Below, in pieces: positions 43,216 to 52,272 of a stretch of DNA of 64,000 bases. The stretch covers positions 1 to 64,000 of the forward strand of contig NZ_VATA01000027.1 in NCBI RefSeq assembly GCF_005870025.1, written 5' to 3'. Every line of letters begins with the position of its first letter. The first letter of the stretch is position 1. The DNA comes from Poseidonocella sp. HB161398. Its GTDB lineage: Bacteria > Pseudomonadota > Alphaproteobacteria > Rhodobacterales > Rhodobacteraceae. The notes under the pieces are model-generated. The model saw only the letters and a program-made list of their open reading frames with translations, ran no database searches and was not told where the DNA came from. The position numbers and the translations under genes were made by a program.

Positions 43216-44022
43216 CTATCGGGCCACCTTCCGGCGGAAACCCGACAGCGATGCCGCAAGGGCGAAGATCGCCGCCGCCGTGGCGACGATGGTCGGGCCC
43301 GCGGGCGTGTCGGCCAGGAAGGAGAGGCGCAGTCCGCCGAGGCTCGCCAGCCCGCCGACCGCGGCGGCAAGGAGCGCCATGCGCTCCGGCGTGCGGGCGA
43401 AGGGACGGGCGGCAGCGGCCGGGATCAGGAGCAGCGCCGCGATCAGCAGGACCCCCACGACCTTGATGGCCACGGCCACGACCAGCGCCAGGGCGAAGGT
43501 CAGGTAGCGCTGCTCGCGCTCGGGATCCATGCCGCTGGCGCGCGCCAGGTCGGCATTCAGCGTCGTCGTCAGCAGCGCCGACCAGCGCCACCAGAGGAGC
43601 GCGAGCACCAGCGCGCCGCCGCCCCAGATCACCGCCAGGTCGCCGCGTCCGACCGCCAGGATGTCGCCGAAGAGATAGGCCGAGAGGTCGACCCGCGCGC
43701 CCGGGATCATCGACACCGCGACCAGCCCGAAGGCCAGCGCCGAATGCGCCGCAACCCCTAGGATCGTGTCGCTGCTATGGCCGCGCCCGGTCAGCGCCGT
43801 GACCGCGGCCGCCATCGCCAGGCAGCAGAGCAGCACTCCCCCCAGGATCGGCACCTCGAAGGCCAGCGACAGCGCCACGCCGAGGATCGCGGCATGGGCG
43901 GTGGCATCGCCGAAATAGGCCATCCGCCGCCAGACGACGAAGCAGCCGAGCGGCCCGGCCGCCAGCGCGACGCCGAGCCCGGCAAGGGCGGCGCGGATCA
44001 GGAAACTGTCAAGGAAGCTCAT
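43216..44022 (-). CDS. znuB: Zinc ABC transporter permease
   Basis: 268 residues, ABC-3 family membrane protein with about eight helices: AALAGLGVALAAGPLGCFVV, AYFGDATAHAAILGVALSLA, SDTILGVAAHSALAFGLVAV and KVVGVLLIAALLLIPAAAAR, the last holding the conserved LLIxALLxxPAA stretch. It forms the channel for Zn2+ import with ZnuC and ZnuA. Start overlaps znuC (ATGA). Repression by Zur is expected from the shared promoter region. Confidence 0.93.
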   Translation of the reverse strand: MSFLDSFLIRAALAGLGVALAAGPLGCFVVWRRMAYFGDATAHAAILGVALSLAFEVPILGGVLLCCLAMAAAVTALTGRGHSSDTILGVAAHSALAFGLVAVSMIPGARVDLSAYLFGDILAVGRGDLAVIWGGGALVLALLWWRWSALLTTTLNADLARASGMDPEREQRYLTFALALVVAVAIKVVGVLLIAALLLIPAAAARPFARTPERMALLAAAVGGLASLGGLRLSFLADTPAGPTIVATAAAIFALAASLSGFRRKVAR

Positions 44023-44774
44023 TCGGCGGCGGTCTCGTGGCTGTCATGGGCGCAGTCGGGCCCGTGCTCGTGGCTGTGGTCGTGGTCATGGCGGTAGAGC
44101 GCCAGCGCGCCCCCGGTGCCGGTGCCGAAGAGCGCGCGGTATTCCGGCGCCGAAGAGACATGCTCGGGCGTGCCGTGGCAGCAGACATGGCCGTTCAGGC
44201 ACACCACCCGGTCGGAGGCGGCCATCACCACGTGCAGCTCGTGGCTGACCATCAGCACGGCGCAGCCGGTCTCGTCGCGGATCGTCTCGATCTGGCGGTA
44301 GAAGGCGGCGGAGCCGGGCTGGTCGAGCCCCTGGGTCGCCTCGTCGAGGATCAGCAGCTCGGGCTTCGACAGGAGTGCGCGCGCGAGCAGCACCCGCTGG
44401 AACTGCCCGCCGGACAGCTCGGACATCTGCCGGTCGGTCAGCGCCTCGGCGCCTGCCTGCTCCAGCGCGGCGCGGGTCTCGAACCGGCTGAAGCGCACCG
44501 GCAGGGACAGGAAGCGGCCCACGGTCAGCGGCAGGGTCGGGTCGATATGCAGCTTCTGCGGGACATAGCCCAGCCGCAGCCCCGGCTTGCGCCGGATCTG
44601 TCCGGCGGCGGGGGTCACGGCACCGATCACCGCGCGCATCAGCGTCGTCTTGCCCGAGCCGTTCGGCCCGACCAGGGTGACGATCTCGCCGCGCGATATC
44701 GAGAAATCGACGCTGTCCAGCACCGGGCGGCCGTCGAGGCGGACATCGAGCCCGGTGATCTCGACCAGGCTCAT
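44019..44774 (-). CDS. znuC: Zinc ABC transporter ATP-binding protein
   Basis: 251 residues. Walker A LVGPNGSGKTTLMRAV (about 34-49), signature LSGGQFQRVLLARAL (about 130-144), Walker B LLILDEATQGLD (about 150-161) and the H loop in LMVSHELHVVM. The C-terminal tail is His-rich (RHDHDHSHEHGPDCAHDSHE), which could bind zinc; ZnuC proteins of some alphaproteobacteria have this. It is coupled to zur upstream and znuB downstream by ATGA overlaps. Start at ATG 44772-44774. Confidence 0.94.
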   Translation of the reverse strand: MSLVEITGLDVRLDGRPVLDSVDFSISRGEIVTLVGPNGSGKTTLMRAVIGAVTPAAGQIRRKPGLRLGYVPQKLHIDPTLPLTVGRFLSLPVRFSRFETRAALEQAGAEALTDRQMSELSGGQFQRVLLARALLSKPELLILDEATQGLDQPGSAAFYRQIETIRDETGCAVLMVSHELHVVMAASDRVVCLNGHVCCHGTPEHVSSAPEYRALFGTGTGGALALYRHDHDHSHEHGPDCAHDSHETAAE

Positions 44775-45250
44775 GCGCCGGCCTTGCGGCAGTCGGGGCA
44801 GAGCCCCTCGGCCTCCATCGCGGCGCGCTCGACGGTGAAGCCCATCGGTTCCGCCGCGCGTGCCAGCGCCTGGCGCGGCAGGGTGCTGTCGGTCTCGGCG
44901 ACGCGGCTGCAGGCGCGGCAGATCAGGAAGGCCGGCGTGTGGCTGTCGCCGGCATGGGTGCAGGCGATGAAGGCGTTCAGCCGCTCGATCCGGTGGGCGA
45001 AGCCGTTGGCGGTGAGGAAGTCGAGCGCGCGGTAGGCCACCGGCGGCTGCGAGCCCAGCCCCTCGTCGCGCAGCCGGTCGAGGATCTCGTAGGCGCCCAT
45101 CGCCCGGTGCTCGGAAAGCAGGATCTCCAGCACCCGCTTGCGCACCGGCGTCAGCTTCAGCCCGGCCTCGCGGCACTGGCGCACGGCCGCCTCGACGCCC
45201 TGCGAGATGCAGGCGCCGTGATCATGGGGGGTGAAGCTGGTTTCGGGCAT
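44771..45250 (-). CDS. zur: Zinc uptake regulator Zur (Fur family)
   Basis: 159 residues. The winged helix includes CREAGLKLTPVRKRVLEILL, EHRAMGAYEILDRLRDEGLG and PPVAYRALDFLTANGFAHRI (recognition helix). The dimerisation domain has the His/Cys metal site FIACTHAGDSHTPAFLICRA and two CxxC pairs (ICRACSR and LCPDCRK) for the structural zinc. Fur paralogue type Zur is inferred from its place as first gene of zur-znuC-znuB and opposite znuA. It probably represses both arms, and itself, when zinc is plentiful. Confidence 0.92.
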   Translation of the reverse strand: MPETSFTPHDHGACISQGVEAAVRQCREAGLKLTPVRKRVLEILLSEHRAMGAYEILDRLRDEGLGSQPPVAYRALDFLTANGFAHRIERLNAFIACTHAGDSHTPAFLICRACSRVAETDSTLPRQALARAAEPMGFTVERAAMEAEGLCPDCRKAGA

Positions 45251-45278
45251 AGGGGTCTCCCGGGCGCGTTTGGGGGTT

Positions 45279-45296
45279 GATATGTTATACGATACG
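45279..45296. promoter_or_regulatory. Candidate Zur box 1
   Basis: GATATGTTATACGATACG, a partly symmetric AT-rich element (TGTTAtacgaTAcgc) in the 83-bp region between zur and znuA. One half matches the TGTTA of the second box; the other is imperfect. It lies 29 bp from the zur start and so probably controls the zur-znuCB arm. Confidence 0.55.
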
Positions 45297-45316
45297 CTTT
45301 AGCAAGGGCTCCGATC

Positions 45317-45331
45317 TGTTATAAGGTAACA
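45317..45331. promoter_or_regulatory. Candidate Zur box 2
   Basis: TGTTATAAGGTAACA: perfect 5-bp inverted halves (TGTTA/TAACA) around five bases, just before the znuA start at 45334 and overlapping its AAGG ribosome site. Bound Zur would block znuA transcription or translation start. Confidence 0.65.
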
Positions 45332-45333
45332 TC

Positions 45334-46380
45334 ATGCGGACGATACAAGCGACGATCGCGGCCGGTTTTCTCCTGGGCGGGGCAGGCATGGCGGCAGCCG
45401 AGGTGCCCCATGTGGCGACGGACATTCCGCCGGTCCACGGGCTGGTGGCACGGGTGATGCAGGGGCTGGGCACGCCCGATCTGGTGGTGCCGCCGGGCGC
45501 CTCGCCGCATGGCTATGCGCTGCGCCCCTCCGAGGCGGCGTCGCTGGAGCGGGCCGATCTGGTGGTCTGGGTCGGCGAGGCGCTGACCCCCTGGCTGGAG
45601 CGGCCGATCGGCAGCCTGGCAAGCGGGGCCGACGTGCTGGAGCTGCTGGCGGTGCCGGGCACCGAGACGCTGCAGTTCCGCGAAGGCGCAACCTTCGCGC
45701 CGCATAGCCACGGCGACGGCGAGGCCCATGACGGGGACGGGCATGCCGGGGACGAAGATCACGACCACGAGCATGCCGGGGATGAGGATCACGACCACGA
45801 GCACGGGCATGAGGAGGAGCATGAAGAGGCCGGGGCGCATGGCGACGCGCATGGCCACGACCATCACGGCGCCGACCCGCATGCCTGGCTCGACCCGGGC
45901 AATGCGGCGCTCTGGCTCGACGCGATCGCGGCCGAGCTGTCCGAGCTCGATCCGGAGAATGCCGGGGCCTATGCCGCCAATGCCGCCGCGGGACGTGCGG
46001 AAATCGACGCTGCCGAGGCCGAGGCCGCGGCGCTGGTGACCCCGCTGGCGGGCCGGCCCTTCATCGTCTTCCACGACGCCTACCACTATTTCGAGCATCA
46101 TTTCGGCGTCGAGGCCGCCGGGGCGCTGTCGCTGGGCGACGCCGTCGAGCCGGGGCCGGCGCGGGTGGCCGAAGTGCGCGACCTGATCCGCAGCATGGAC
46201 ACGGCCTGCGTATTCGCCGAGCCGCAGTTCAACCCGCGGCTGCTCGAGACCGTGACCGAGGGCAGCGGCGCCAAGGCGGCGGTGCTCGACCCGCTGGGCA
46301 GCGACCTGCCGACCGGCCCGGGCTTCTATCCGGCGCTGCTGAAGGAGATCTCGGAACGGATGGCCGGCTGCCTCGGCTGA
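45334..46380 (+). CDS. znuA: Zinc ABC transporter substrate-binding protein
   Basis: 348 residues with a signal peptide (IQATIAAGFLLGGAGMAAAE). The cluster A-I fold shows TDIPPVHGLVARVMQGLGTP with the first His ligand, GASPHGYALRPSEAASLERA with the second, and later FIVFHDAYHYFEHHFGVEAA with the third. A His/Asp/Glu-rich loop of about 60 residues (about 122-182, with repeats like HAGDEDHDHE) precedes DPHAWLDPGNAALWLDAI. It delivers Zn2+ in the periplasm to ZnuBC. Divergent from zur; followed by a clear terminator. Confidence 0.94.
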   Translation: MRTIQATIAAGFLLGGAGMAAAEVPHVATDIPPVHGLVARVMQGLGTPDLVVPPGASPHGYALRPSEAASLERADLVVWVGEALTPWLERPIGSLASGADVLELLAVPGTETLQFREGATFAPHSHGDGEAHDGDGHAGDEDHDHEHAGDEDHDHEHGHEEEHEEAGAHGDAHGHDHHGADPHAWLDPGNAALWLDAIAAELSELDPENAGAYAANAAAGRAEIDAAEAEAAALVTPLAGRPFIVFHDAYHYFEHHFGVEAAGALSLGDAVEPGPARVAEVRDLIRSMDTACVFAEPQFNPRLLETVTEGSGAKAAVLDPLGSDLPTGPGFYPALLKEISERMAGCLG

Positions 46381-46406
46381 GGCCGGGTCCGCCCTTCCCT
46401 GTGCGG

Positions 46407-46432
46407 GCCGCCATCCCCTGCGGGATGGCGGC
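46407..46432 (+). terminator. znuA terminator
   Basis: Perfect 11-bp stem GCCGCCATCCC (46407-46417) and GGGATGGCGGC (46422-46432) with a 4-base loop, followed by GTTTCC. It starts 27 nt after the znuA stop. The right arm is also part of the first copy of a direct repeat. Confidence 0.7.
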
Positions 46433-46531
46433 GTTTCCGCGTCTGCAGCTCCCCGAGAAGGCAGTGCCGTGTATTCTGCCGGACGGTCGCGCGGGCCGTC
46501 GTGGCAGCGCGGACAGGGGCTGAGCCGGTGG
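46421..46531. repeat. Direct repeat, copy 1 (111 bp)
   Basis: About 111 bp beginning CGGGATGGCGGCGTTTCCGC and ending GGGGCTGAGCCGGTGG, repeated at 46574-46684 with about six mismatches. The offset is 153 bp. It begins inside the loop/right arm of the znuA terminator. Confidence 0.8.
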
Positions 46532-46573
46532 GCGGCTGCCCCGGCCGAGGCGGTGTCTGGCGCCGTTACCTCG

Positions 46574-46684
46574 CGGGATGGCGGCGTTTCCGCGTCTGAA
46601 GCTCCTCGAGGAGGCAGTGCCGTGCATTCTGCCGGACGGTCGCGCGGGCCGTCGTGGCAGCGCGGACAGGAGCTGAGCCGGTGG
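46574..46684. repeat. Direct repeat, copy 2 (111 bp)
   Basis: Second copy of the repeat at 46421-46531. It keeps the right arm of the terminator stem (GGGATGGCGGC) but not the left, so it cannot form the same hairpin. Differences are substitutions only; no indel. Confidence 0.8.
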
Positions 46685-47196
46685 CGAGGGATTGGCGGCA
46701 GCGGCGGCGATGCGCGCATGACGGGACGGTCGCGCCCGGCGGGGCGGAGGCCGGTGCTCCGATCGGTCTCTGCGCAACGGGGCATGAATATTCGGCAGAG
46801 GGGAGCCGGCTCATTGCGGGCCGTGCGCCGCCTGACGTCCCTGATCCCGATGCGACGAGCGATGCTGTCCCGGACCGGCGTCCGGCTGCTGCCGGAGGCG
46901 CCATGGCCCGGTTTTCGGCGGGTCATGCGGCGTGGCCACCGCCTGGCGGCGCTTTTGCGGGGCGGATGGACCGGAAGGTCGTGCGCGGCGGTTCAGCGGC
47001 AGCTTGTGGCGCGCGGCAGCGGTCGGCAGCGCTGCGCTTGGCGGCGGGGGGCCGGTCCGGCGGCGGCGCCAGGATGGCCGGCGCGGCGGAGCGGGAGGGA
47101 TGCCGGGCGCGCCCGGCGGCCGGAGGGGCCCTGTCCCGGGGGCAGCGGTGCCGCCGCCGTCCGGGTCAGGCGCGTTGTCCGGCCTCGCGCCGCGGC
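46685..47196. other. Gene-poor stretch before trpA end
   Basis: About 510 bp (0.8 kb counted from the znuA terminator) in which open frames exist on both strands but give Arg/Gly/Ala-rich, motif-free translations. No RNA gene or mobile-element end was recognised. Confidence 0.5.
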
Positions 47197-47988
47197 TCAG
47201 GCGCTGTGGGCGCCGTCGGAAAGGGATTTGACGAAGGAGAGGATCTCGGCGACGGGGCGCTTCTCCTCGCATTGCTTGACGATGGCCGAGCCGACCACGG
47301 CGCCGTCGGCGACCGAGGCGATGTCGCGGGCGGTTTCGGGCGTGCGGATGCCGAAGCCGACGATCACCGGCAGGTCGGTCCCGGCCTTGATCCGCGCGAC
47401 TTCCGGCGCGACCTCGCCCGCAACGGCGGCGGCGGCGCCGGTGATGCCGGTGACGGAGACGTAGTAGACGAAGCCCGAGGTGTTCTGCAGGACTTTCGGC
47501 AGGCGCGCGTCATCGGTCGTCGGCGTGGCGAGACGGATGAAGTTCAGCCCGGCCGCCTGGGCGGGAATGCAGAGCTCGGCATCTTCCTCGGGGGGCAGGT
47601 CGACGACGATCAGCCCGTCGATCCCGGCGGCCTTGGCATCTTCGAGGAAGCGCGGCACGCCGCGGGAATAGATCGGGTTGTAGTAGCCCATCAGCACGAT
47701 CGGCGTGGTGGCGTCGGTCTCGCGGAAGCGGCGCGCCAGCTCCAGCGTCTTGAGGAGCGTCATGCCGCCGTCGAGCGCGCGCTGGCCGGCCAGCTGGATG
47801 GTCGGGCCGTCGGCCATCGGATCGGTGAAGGGCAGGCCCAGCTCGATGATGTCCACGCCCGCGCCGGGCAGGCCCTTGACCAGCTCCAGCGAGGTGTCGA
47901 AATCCGGGTCTCCGGCCATGACATAGCCGACGAAGGCTTTCTTCCCTTCGGTCTTGAGGCGCGCAAAGGTGTCGTCGATCCGTGTCAT
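47197..47988 (-). CDS. trpA: Tryptophan synthase alpha chain
   Basis: 263 residues, normal length. It cleaves indole-3-glycerol phosphate to indole and passes it to TrpB. Signatures: [40 protein letters not shown] with the catalytic Glu (about 49) and Asp (about 60), [48 protein letters not shown] and [11 protein letters not shown] (phosphate-binding). Start at ATG 47986-47988. No trpB or other trp gene is in this window, so the pathway is split in this genome or trpB lies elsewhere. Confidence 0.96.
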   Translation of the reverse strand: MTRIDDTFARLKTEGKKAFVGYVMAGDPDFDTSLELVKGLPGAGVDIIELGLPFTDPMADGPTIQLAGQRALDGGMTLLKTLELARRFRETDATTPIVLMGYYNPIYSRGVPRFLEDAKAAGIDGLIVVDLPPEEDAELCIPAQAAGLNFIRLATPTTDDARLPKVLQNTSGFVYYVSVTGITGAAAAVAGEVAPEVARIKAGTDLPVIVGFGIRTPETARDIASVADGAVVGSAIVKQCEEKRPVAEILSFVKSLSDGAHSA

Positions 47989-48119
47989 GCTGGTCTCCCG
48001 TCGTCGGTCTCCGCGGGTTTGGCGCATCGCCGCGGAAGTGGCAAGGGGAACCGGCCGGGAGGCCGCGGGTCTTCGCCCGCGGCGGGACAGGGCGGCGGGA
48101 CTGGGCGGAGGGGCCGGGC

Positions 48120-49088
48120 TCAGGCGGCGACCCCGGCCAGGTGCTCGATCTGGGCCTCGCCCGCGGCGGCGAGGAGCCGGGCGATGTCGCTGCGCGGGGT
48201 GACGAGCACCGCGACCCGCGCGCCTTCGGCCAGCGCACCGGCGACCTGCGCCGCCGGGTCGGCCGGGGCGAGGGGACCGTCGAGCGCCATCCGCGCGGCG
48301 TCGCGGCGCGCGAGTTCCAGGGGCGCGGTGCCGATCTCGGCGGAATAGAGGATGAGGTCGGCCTCCTGCAGCCGCTGCACTGCCTGCAGCGTCAGGTGGT
48401 TGCGGTCGGCGGTGGTCGGCACGAGGCTGAGGAGCCCGGCGCCCTGCGTCCCGGGCGCGCCGCCCGCGGCGATCGCCTCCTTGACGAGCCGGGCCGCCTC
48501 GCGCTCGGCCCCGGCGGCATGGCGCTGGCGCGGCGCGCCGGTGAAGACCCAGCGCCAGAAGTCGCGGCGCCGCTCCGGCGGGACGCCCTCGGCCACGGCG
48601 CCGCGCAGCCGCCCGGCCAGCGCCACCAGGTCGCCCAGCCGCGGCTCCAGCATCTCCTCCACCCGGGTCTTGACCTGCCGCGCCAGGATCGGCGCGTTGC
48701 CCTCCGAGCCGATCGCCACCACCAGCGGGTCGCGGTCGACGATCGAGGGGGTGTAGGCATCGCAGAGCGCGGGCTGGTCGACGACATTGACGAGCGCGCG
48801 GACGGATTTCGCCAGCGCATGCAGCTCGCGGTCGCGCGCCTCCTCGCCAGTGGCGATGAAGACGATGGCCGCCTCCGCGCAGGCCCCGGCGGTCGGCGCC
48901 GAGGGGTCGTGGCGGATCCGGCCGCGGGCGGCGAGCTCGGACAGTTCGGGGTCGAGTTCGGCCGCCTGCACGGTGATCCGGGCCTCGGTCTTCAGGAGCA
49001 GCCGGCATTTCTGCGCCGCCTGCTCGCCGCCGCCGAGGATCAGGACGGTCCGCCCCGCCACCTGGAGGAACATCGGAAAGGTCTTCAT
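48120..49088 (-). CDS. cysG: Siroheme synthase: precorrin-2 dehydrogenase/ferrochelatase, shortened C-terminal domain
   Basis: 322 residues. Residues 1 to about 150 form the NAD-dependent precorrin-2 dehydrogenase ([20 protein letters not shown], then [20 protein letters not shown]), and about 150-205 the dimerisation/chelatase helices. The last 115 residues begin like the SAM uroporphyrinogen methyltransferase domain ([31 protein letters not shown]) but lack the GxGPGD-type SAM loop and end far too early. So it probably makes siroheme from precorrin-2 made by a separate CobA. Siroheme serves sulfite or nitrite reductase; no such gene is adjacent. The gene symbol applies to the N-terminal part only. 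Confidence 0.85.
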   Translation of the reverse strand: MKTFPMFLQVAGRTVLILGGGEQAAQKCRLLLKTEARITVQAAELDPELSELAARGRIRHDPSAPTAGACAEAAIVFIATGEEARDRELHALAKSVRALVNVVDQPALCDAYTPSIVDRDPLVVAIGSEGNAPILARQVKTRVEEMLEPRLGDLVALAGRLRGAVAEGVPPERRRDFWRWVFTGAPRQRHAAGAEREAARLVKEAIAAGGAPGTQGAGLLSLVPTTADRNHLTLQAVQRLQEADLILYSAEIGTAPLELARRDAARMALDGPLAPADPAAQVAGALAEGARVAVLVTPRSDIARLLAAAGEAQIEHLAGVAA

Positions 49089-49143
49089 CTCGTCTCCCGC
49101 GCGTTTCTCCCCGCCATACCGCGAAGCGAAGCGGAGAAGAACC

Positions 49144-52100
49144 TCATTCCGCGGCGAGGCGCATCCCGGGGGCGGGGGCCTGCGGTCGGGTGGCGGCCTC
49201 GCGGCGGCTCTCGCGCCGTCCGCGGGGCGGGTAGACCAGGGCGAACATCTGCGGGGTGAAGTAGAAGCTGACCACGGTCGAGAGCAGCACGCCGCCGGCG
49301 ATCGACATGGCGAAGGGGGGCCAGAAGCCGCCGCCGCCGAGGATCAGCGGCAGGAAGCCGCCGAAGGTGGTGACGGTGGTCGACAGGATATGGCGCGAGC
49401 TGTCCATCACCACGCCGGCCATCGCCTCGGGGTCGCCGGTGCGGGCGACCGGATGGGCCTGGAGCCCGGACATGATGATCAGCGCGGCATTGATCGACAC
49501 GCCGATCGAGCCGATCACGCCGATGATCGCGGTGATGCCGAACGGGTAGTTGAAGACCGCCAGCGACAGGAAGCTGAGCCCGGCCGAGAGGATCGCCACC
49601 ACGAAGGTCACCGCGGTCAGCCGGAAGGAGCCGAAGGTCAGCACCACGGTGGCGATCGACAGCGTCACGATCAGCCCCAGCGGCGCCATCAGGTTGGTCA
49701 CGACGTCGTTCCTGGCATCCGAGTCGCCGCCGACCTCCAGCCGGTAGCCCGCGGGCAGCGCCAGGTCGAGCCGGGCCAGCGCCTCGGCCAGGACTTCCTC
49801 GGGCAGGGCCTGCGGCTGGACGAAGGCCTGGATGGTGTTGGCGCGGACACCGTTGCGGCGGGTGATCTCGGGCTTTGCGGGCTCGAGGCGGATATCGGCG
49901 ATGGCCGAGAGCGGCAGGCCGGGGAAGCTGCCCGCGGCGGCGAGCGACCGGGCGGAGGGCGGCAGGATCGGCAGGTTGGCGATGCGGTCGAGATCGCCGC
50001 GGATGTCGTCGCCCAGCCGGACGCGGACCGGCAGCTCTTCGGAGCCCTCGATCAGCGAGCCGCCGGTGACGCCCTCGAGCCCGGCCTGGAGCTGCGCGGC
50101 GACGCTGCCCAGCGTCAGCCCGGCCATGTTGGCGGCGGCCTCGTCGATGTCGATGGCGACCTTCGGCGCCCCGCCCTCGAGCGAGCTGCGCACGATGGTC
50201 ACCGCGTCGATGCCCAGAAGCGTGGCGCGCACCTCCTCGCCGAGCGCGCGCAGTGTGGCGAGATCGGGGCCGGTCAGGCGCAGCTCCACCGGGGCGGAGA
50301 CGGGCGGGCCCTGGACCAGGCCGCGCACCAGGATGCGGGCCTCGGGGAAGGCGCGGTTCAGCTCCTCCTGCAGGGGCACCAGCATGGCGGCGGTGGCCCC
50401 GGGCGAGTCGGTGGTGACCAGAGCCTGGGCGAAGGCCGGGGCGTTCTCGCGGAAGCCGACGACGTTGTAGTAGAAGGCCGGGGCGCTTTCGCCGATGGTC
50501 CAGGCGACATGGCGGATGCCGTCGCGGCTGCGCAGAAGCGCGTCCATCTCGGCGGCCAGCGCGCGGGTCCTGGGGATGGCGGTGCCCTTGGGCAGCTCGA
50601 CCTCGATATGGAACTGGTCGCGGTCGGTGCCGGGGAAGAACTGCGCCGTCAGCCCGCCGAGCGAGACGAAGCCGGTGACGGGCAGGATCAGCGCCAGCAT
50701 CACCGAGCGCACCGGGTTCCGCACGCTCCACAGGATCGTGTCGCGGAAGCGCCGCCCGACCCAGCCGCCGGGCAGGCCGTGGCCGCTGTCGCCCTCGGGC
50801 AGGACCCAGCCGGCGATGGCAGGCGTCACGGTCAGCGCGATGATCAGCGACCAGCCCAGCATGAAGACGACCGAGATGGCGATGGCGCCGACGAAATCCC
50901 CGGCCGGTCCGGGCAGCAGGATCATCGGCGCGAAGCTCAGCGCGGTGGTCACGGTCGAGGCCAGGAGCGGCATGGCCAGGCGGCGCACCGCGTCGCCGAC
51001 CGCGCGCTCGCGCCCCATGCCATGGGCGAGCCGCTGGCGCACCTCGTCGGTCATCACGATGGCGGCGTCGACCAGCAGCCCCAGCGCCACGATCAGCCCG
51101 GTGACGGACATCTGGTGCAGCGGCAGGCCGATCATGTTCATCGAGGCCAGCGTCGCCAGGCTGACCAGCGGCAGCACCAGCCCGACGATCAGCGCCGCGC
51201 GCAGCCCCAGCGTGACCAGCAGCACCAGCACCACCAGCGCCACGCCGATCCCCATGTTCTTCGCTACCTCTGCCAGCCGCTCGGCAGTATAGCCCGACTG
51301 GTCGAAGATCAGCTCCGCGGAAAGCGAGCGGGGCAGGGCGGCGTTGAAGGCGGCGAGGTCCTCCTTCAGCCGGCCCATCCAGACATCGACCTGCAGCCCG
51401 TCCTCCAGCCGCGCGGCGGCCAGCACGGCGGGCCTGCCGTCGGACAGCGCGTAATCCGATGCGGGCGCCTTCGGGCCGCGGGTGATCTCGGCGATCTCGC
51501 CCAGCCGGGTGACATGGCCCGCGCCGTCCTCGGCCACCACCACCTGGCGCAGCCGGTCGAGCGCGCGGATCTCGCCGCCGATCTCCAGCAGCAGATCCGA
51601 GCCGGGCGATTGCAGCCGCCCGGACTGCACCTTGGCATCGGCGCCCCGGACCGCGGCCGAGATCTCCTCCGCGGTCAGTCCCAGCGCGGCGGTCATCGCC
51701 GGATCGAGCCGGACCAGCACCTCTTCCTCGGGCTGGCCGAAGGTCTCGACATTCTTGGTGCCGGGCACGGCGCGCATCAGGTCGGCCAGTTCCTCGGCAT
51801 AGCGGCCCTGGATCGCCGGGGTGACGCCGTCGCGGACGGGCACCAGCGCGGCAATCGCGGCGAAGGCGCCGTAGGTGTCGTCGAAGACCGGCTGGCCCGC
51901 GCCGGCCGGGAAGCCGGTGGCGGCATCGTCGATCGCGTCGCGCACATCGGTCCAGACCGACTCGATCTTCGCAGGGTCGACGGTCTCGATCAGCTCGATC
52001 TGGATCACCGAGACGCCGGTCGAGGAGGTCGAGGTGACGGTGTCGATCTCGGCGATCTCGCGCAGCTCGTCCTCGATCTTCTGGGTGACGAGCGATTCCA

Positions 52101-52269
52101 CCCGCGCCGGATCGGCACCGGGATAGAGCGTGGTCACCACCGCGTTGATATTGGTGATCGTCGGGTCTTCCTGGCGCCCGAGCGACAACAGCGCCGAGAG
52201 CCCGGCGGAGATCACCACCAGCAGGATCAGCGCGACGAGGCGGGGGTTGCGGAACGTCGCCGTCTCCAT
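49144..52269 (-). CDS. RND efflux transporter permease
   Basis: 1041 residues, normal length for an HAE/AcrB-type inner-membrane pump with 12 helices and two large periplasmic loops. It is a proton-driven trimer exporting hydrophobic drugs or related compounds. Features: N-terminal helix NPRLVALILLVVISAGLSAL, GADPARVESLVTQKIEDELR, helix 4 region with the proton-relay Asp in GLIVALGLLVDAAIVMTDEV, and the C-terminal SIGVSINAALIIMSGLQAHP. The gene starts 3 bp after the adaptor gene. Substrate unknown; controlled by the TetR regulator at 53576. Confidence 0.93.
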   Translation of the reverse strand: METATFRNPRLVALILLVVISAGLSALLSLGRQEDPTITNINAVVTTLYPGADPARVESLVTQKIEDELREIAEIDTVTSTSSTGVSVIQIELIETVDPAKIESVWTDVRDAIDDAATGFPAGAGQPVFDDTYGAFAAIAALVPVRDGVTPAIQGRYAEELADLMRAVPGTKNVETFGQPEEEVLVRLDPAMTAALGLTAEEISAAVRGADAKVQSGRLQSPGSDLLLEIGGEIRALDRLRQVVVAEDGAGHVTRLGEIAEITRGPKAPASDYALSDGRPAVLAAARLEDGLQVDVWMGRLKEDLAAFNAALPRSLSAELIFDQSGYTAERLAEVAKNMGIGVALVVLVLLVTLGLRAALIVGLVLPLVSLATLASMNMIGLPLHQMSVTGLIVALGLLVDAAIVMTDEVRQRLAHGMGRERAVGDAVRRLAMPLLASTVTTALSFAPMILLPGPAGDFVGAIAISVVFMLGWSLIIALTVTPAIAGWVLPEGDSGHGLPGGWVGRRFRDTILWSVRNPVRSVMLALILPVTGFVSLGGLTAQFFPGTDRDQFHIEVELPKGTAIPRTRALAAEMDALLRSRDGIRHVAWTIGESAPAFYYNVVGFRENAPAFAQALVTTDSPGATAAMLVPLQEELNRAFPEARILVRGLVQGPPVSAPVELRLTGPDLATLRALGEEVRATLLGIDAVTIVRSSLEGGAPKVAIDIDEAAANMAGLTLGSVAAQLQAGLEGVTGGSLIEGSEELPVRVRLGDDIRGDLDRIANLPILPPSARSLAAAGSFPGLPLSAIADIRLEPAKPEITRRNGVRANTIQAFVQPQALPEEVLAEALARLDLALPAGYRLEVGGDSDARNDVVTNLMAPLGLIVTLSIATVVLTFGSFRLTAVTFVVAILSAGLSFLSLAVFNYPFGITAIIGVIGSIGVSINAALIIMSGLQAHPVARTGDPEAMAGVVMDSSRHILSTTVTTFGGFLPLILGGGGFWPPFAMSIAGGVLLSTVVSFYFTPQMFALVYPPRGRRESRREAATRPQAPAPGMRLAAE

Positions 52270-52272
52270 CGC

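Noticed and set aside
46421-46684. Direct repeats considered as a CRISPR array or insertion-sequence ends
   Set aside because: Only two copies, 111 bp long, without spacers of constant size, inverted ends or a transposase.
45319-46926. A 535-codon antisense frame through znuA and the direct repeats
   Set aside because: Repetitive translation caused by the His-rich loop of znuA and the 111-bp DNA repeats; not a protein-like composition.
51000-51100. Possible frameshift or missing motif in the RND permease
   Set aside because: The reading frame is continuous for 1041 codons and the proton-relay Asp region is present.
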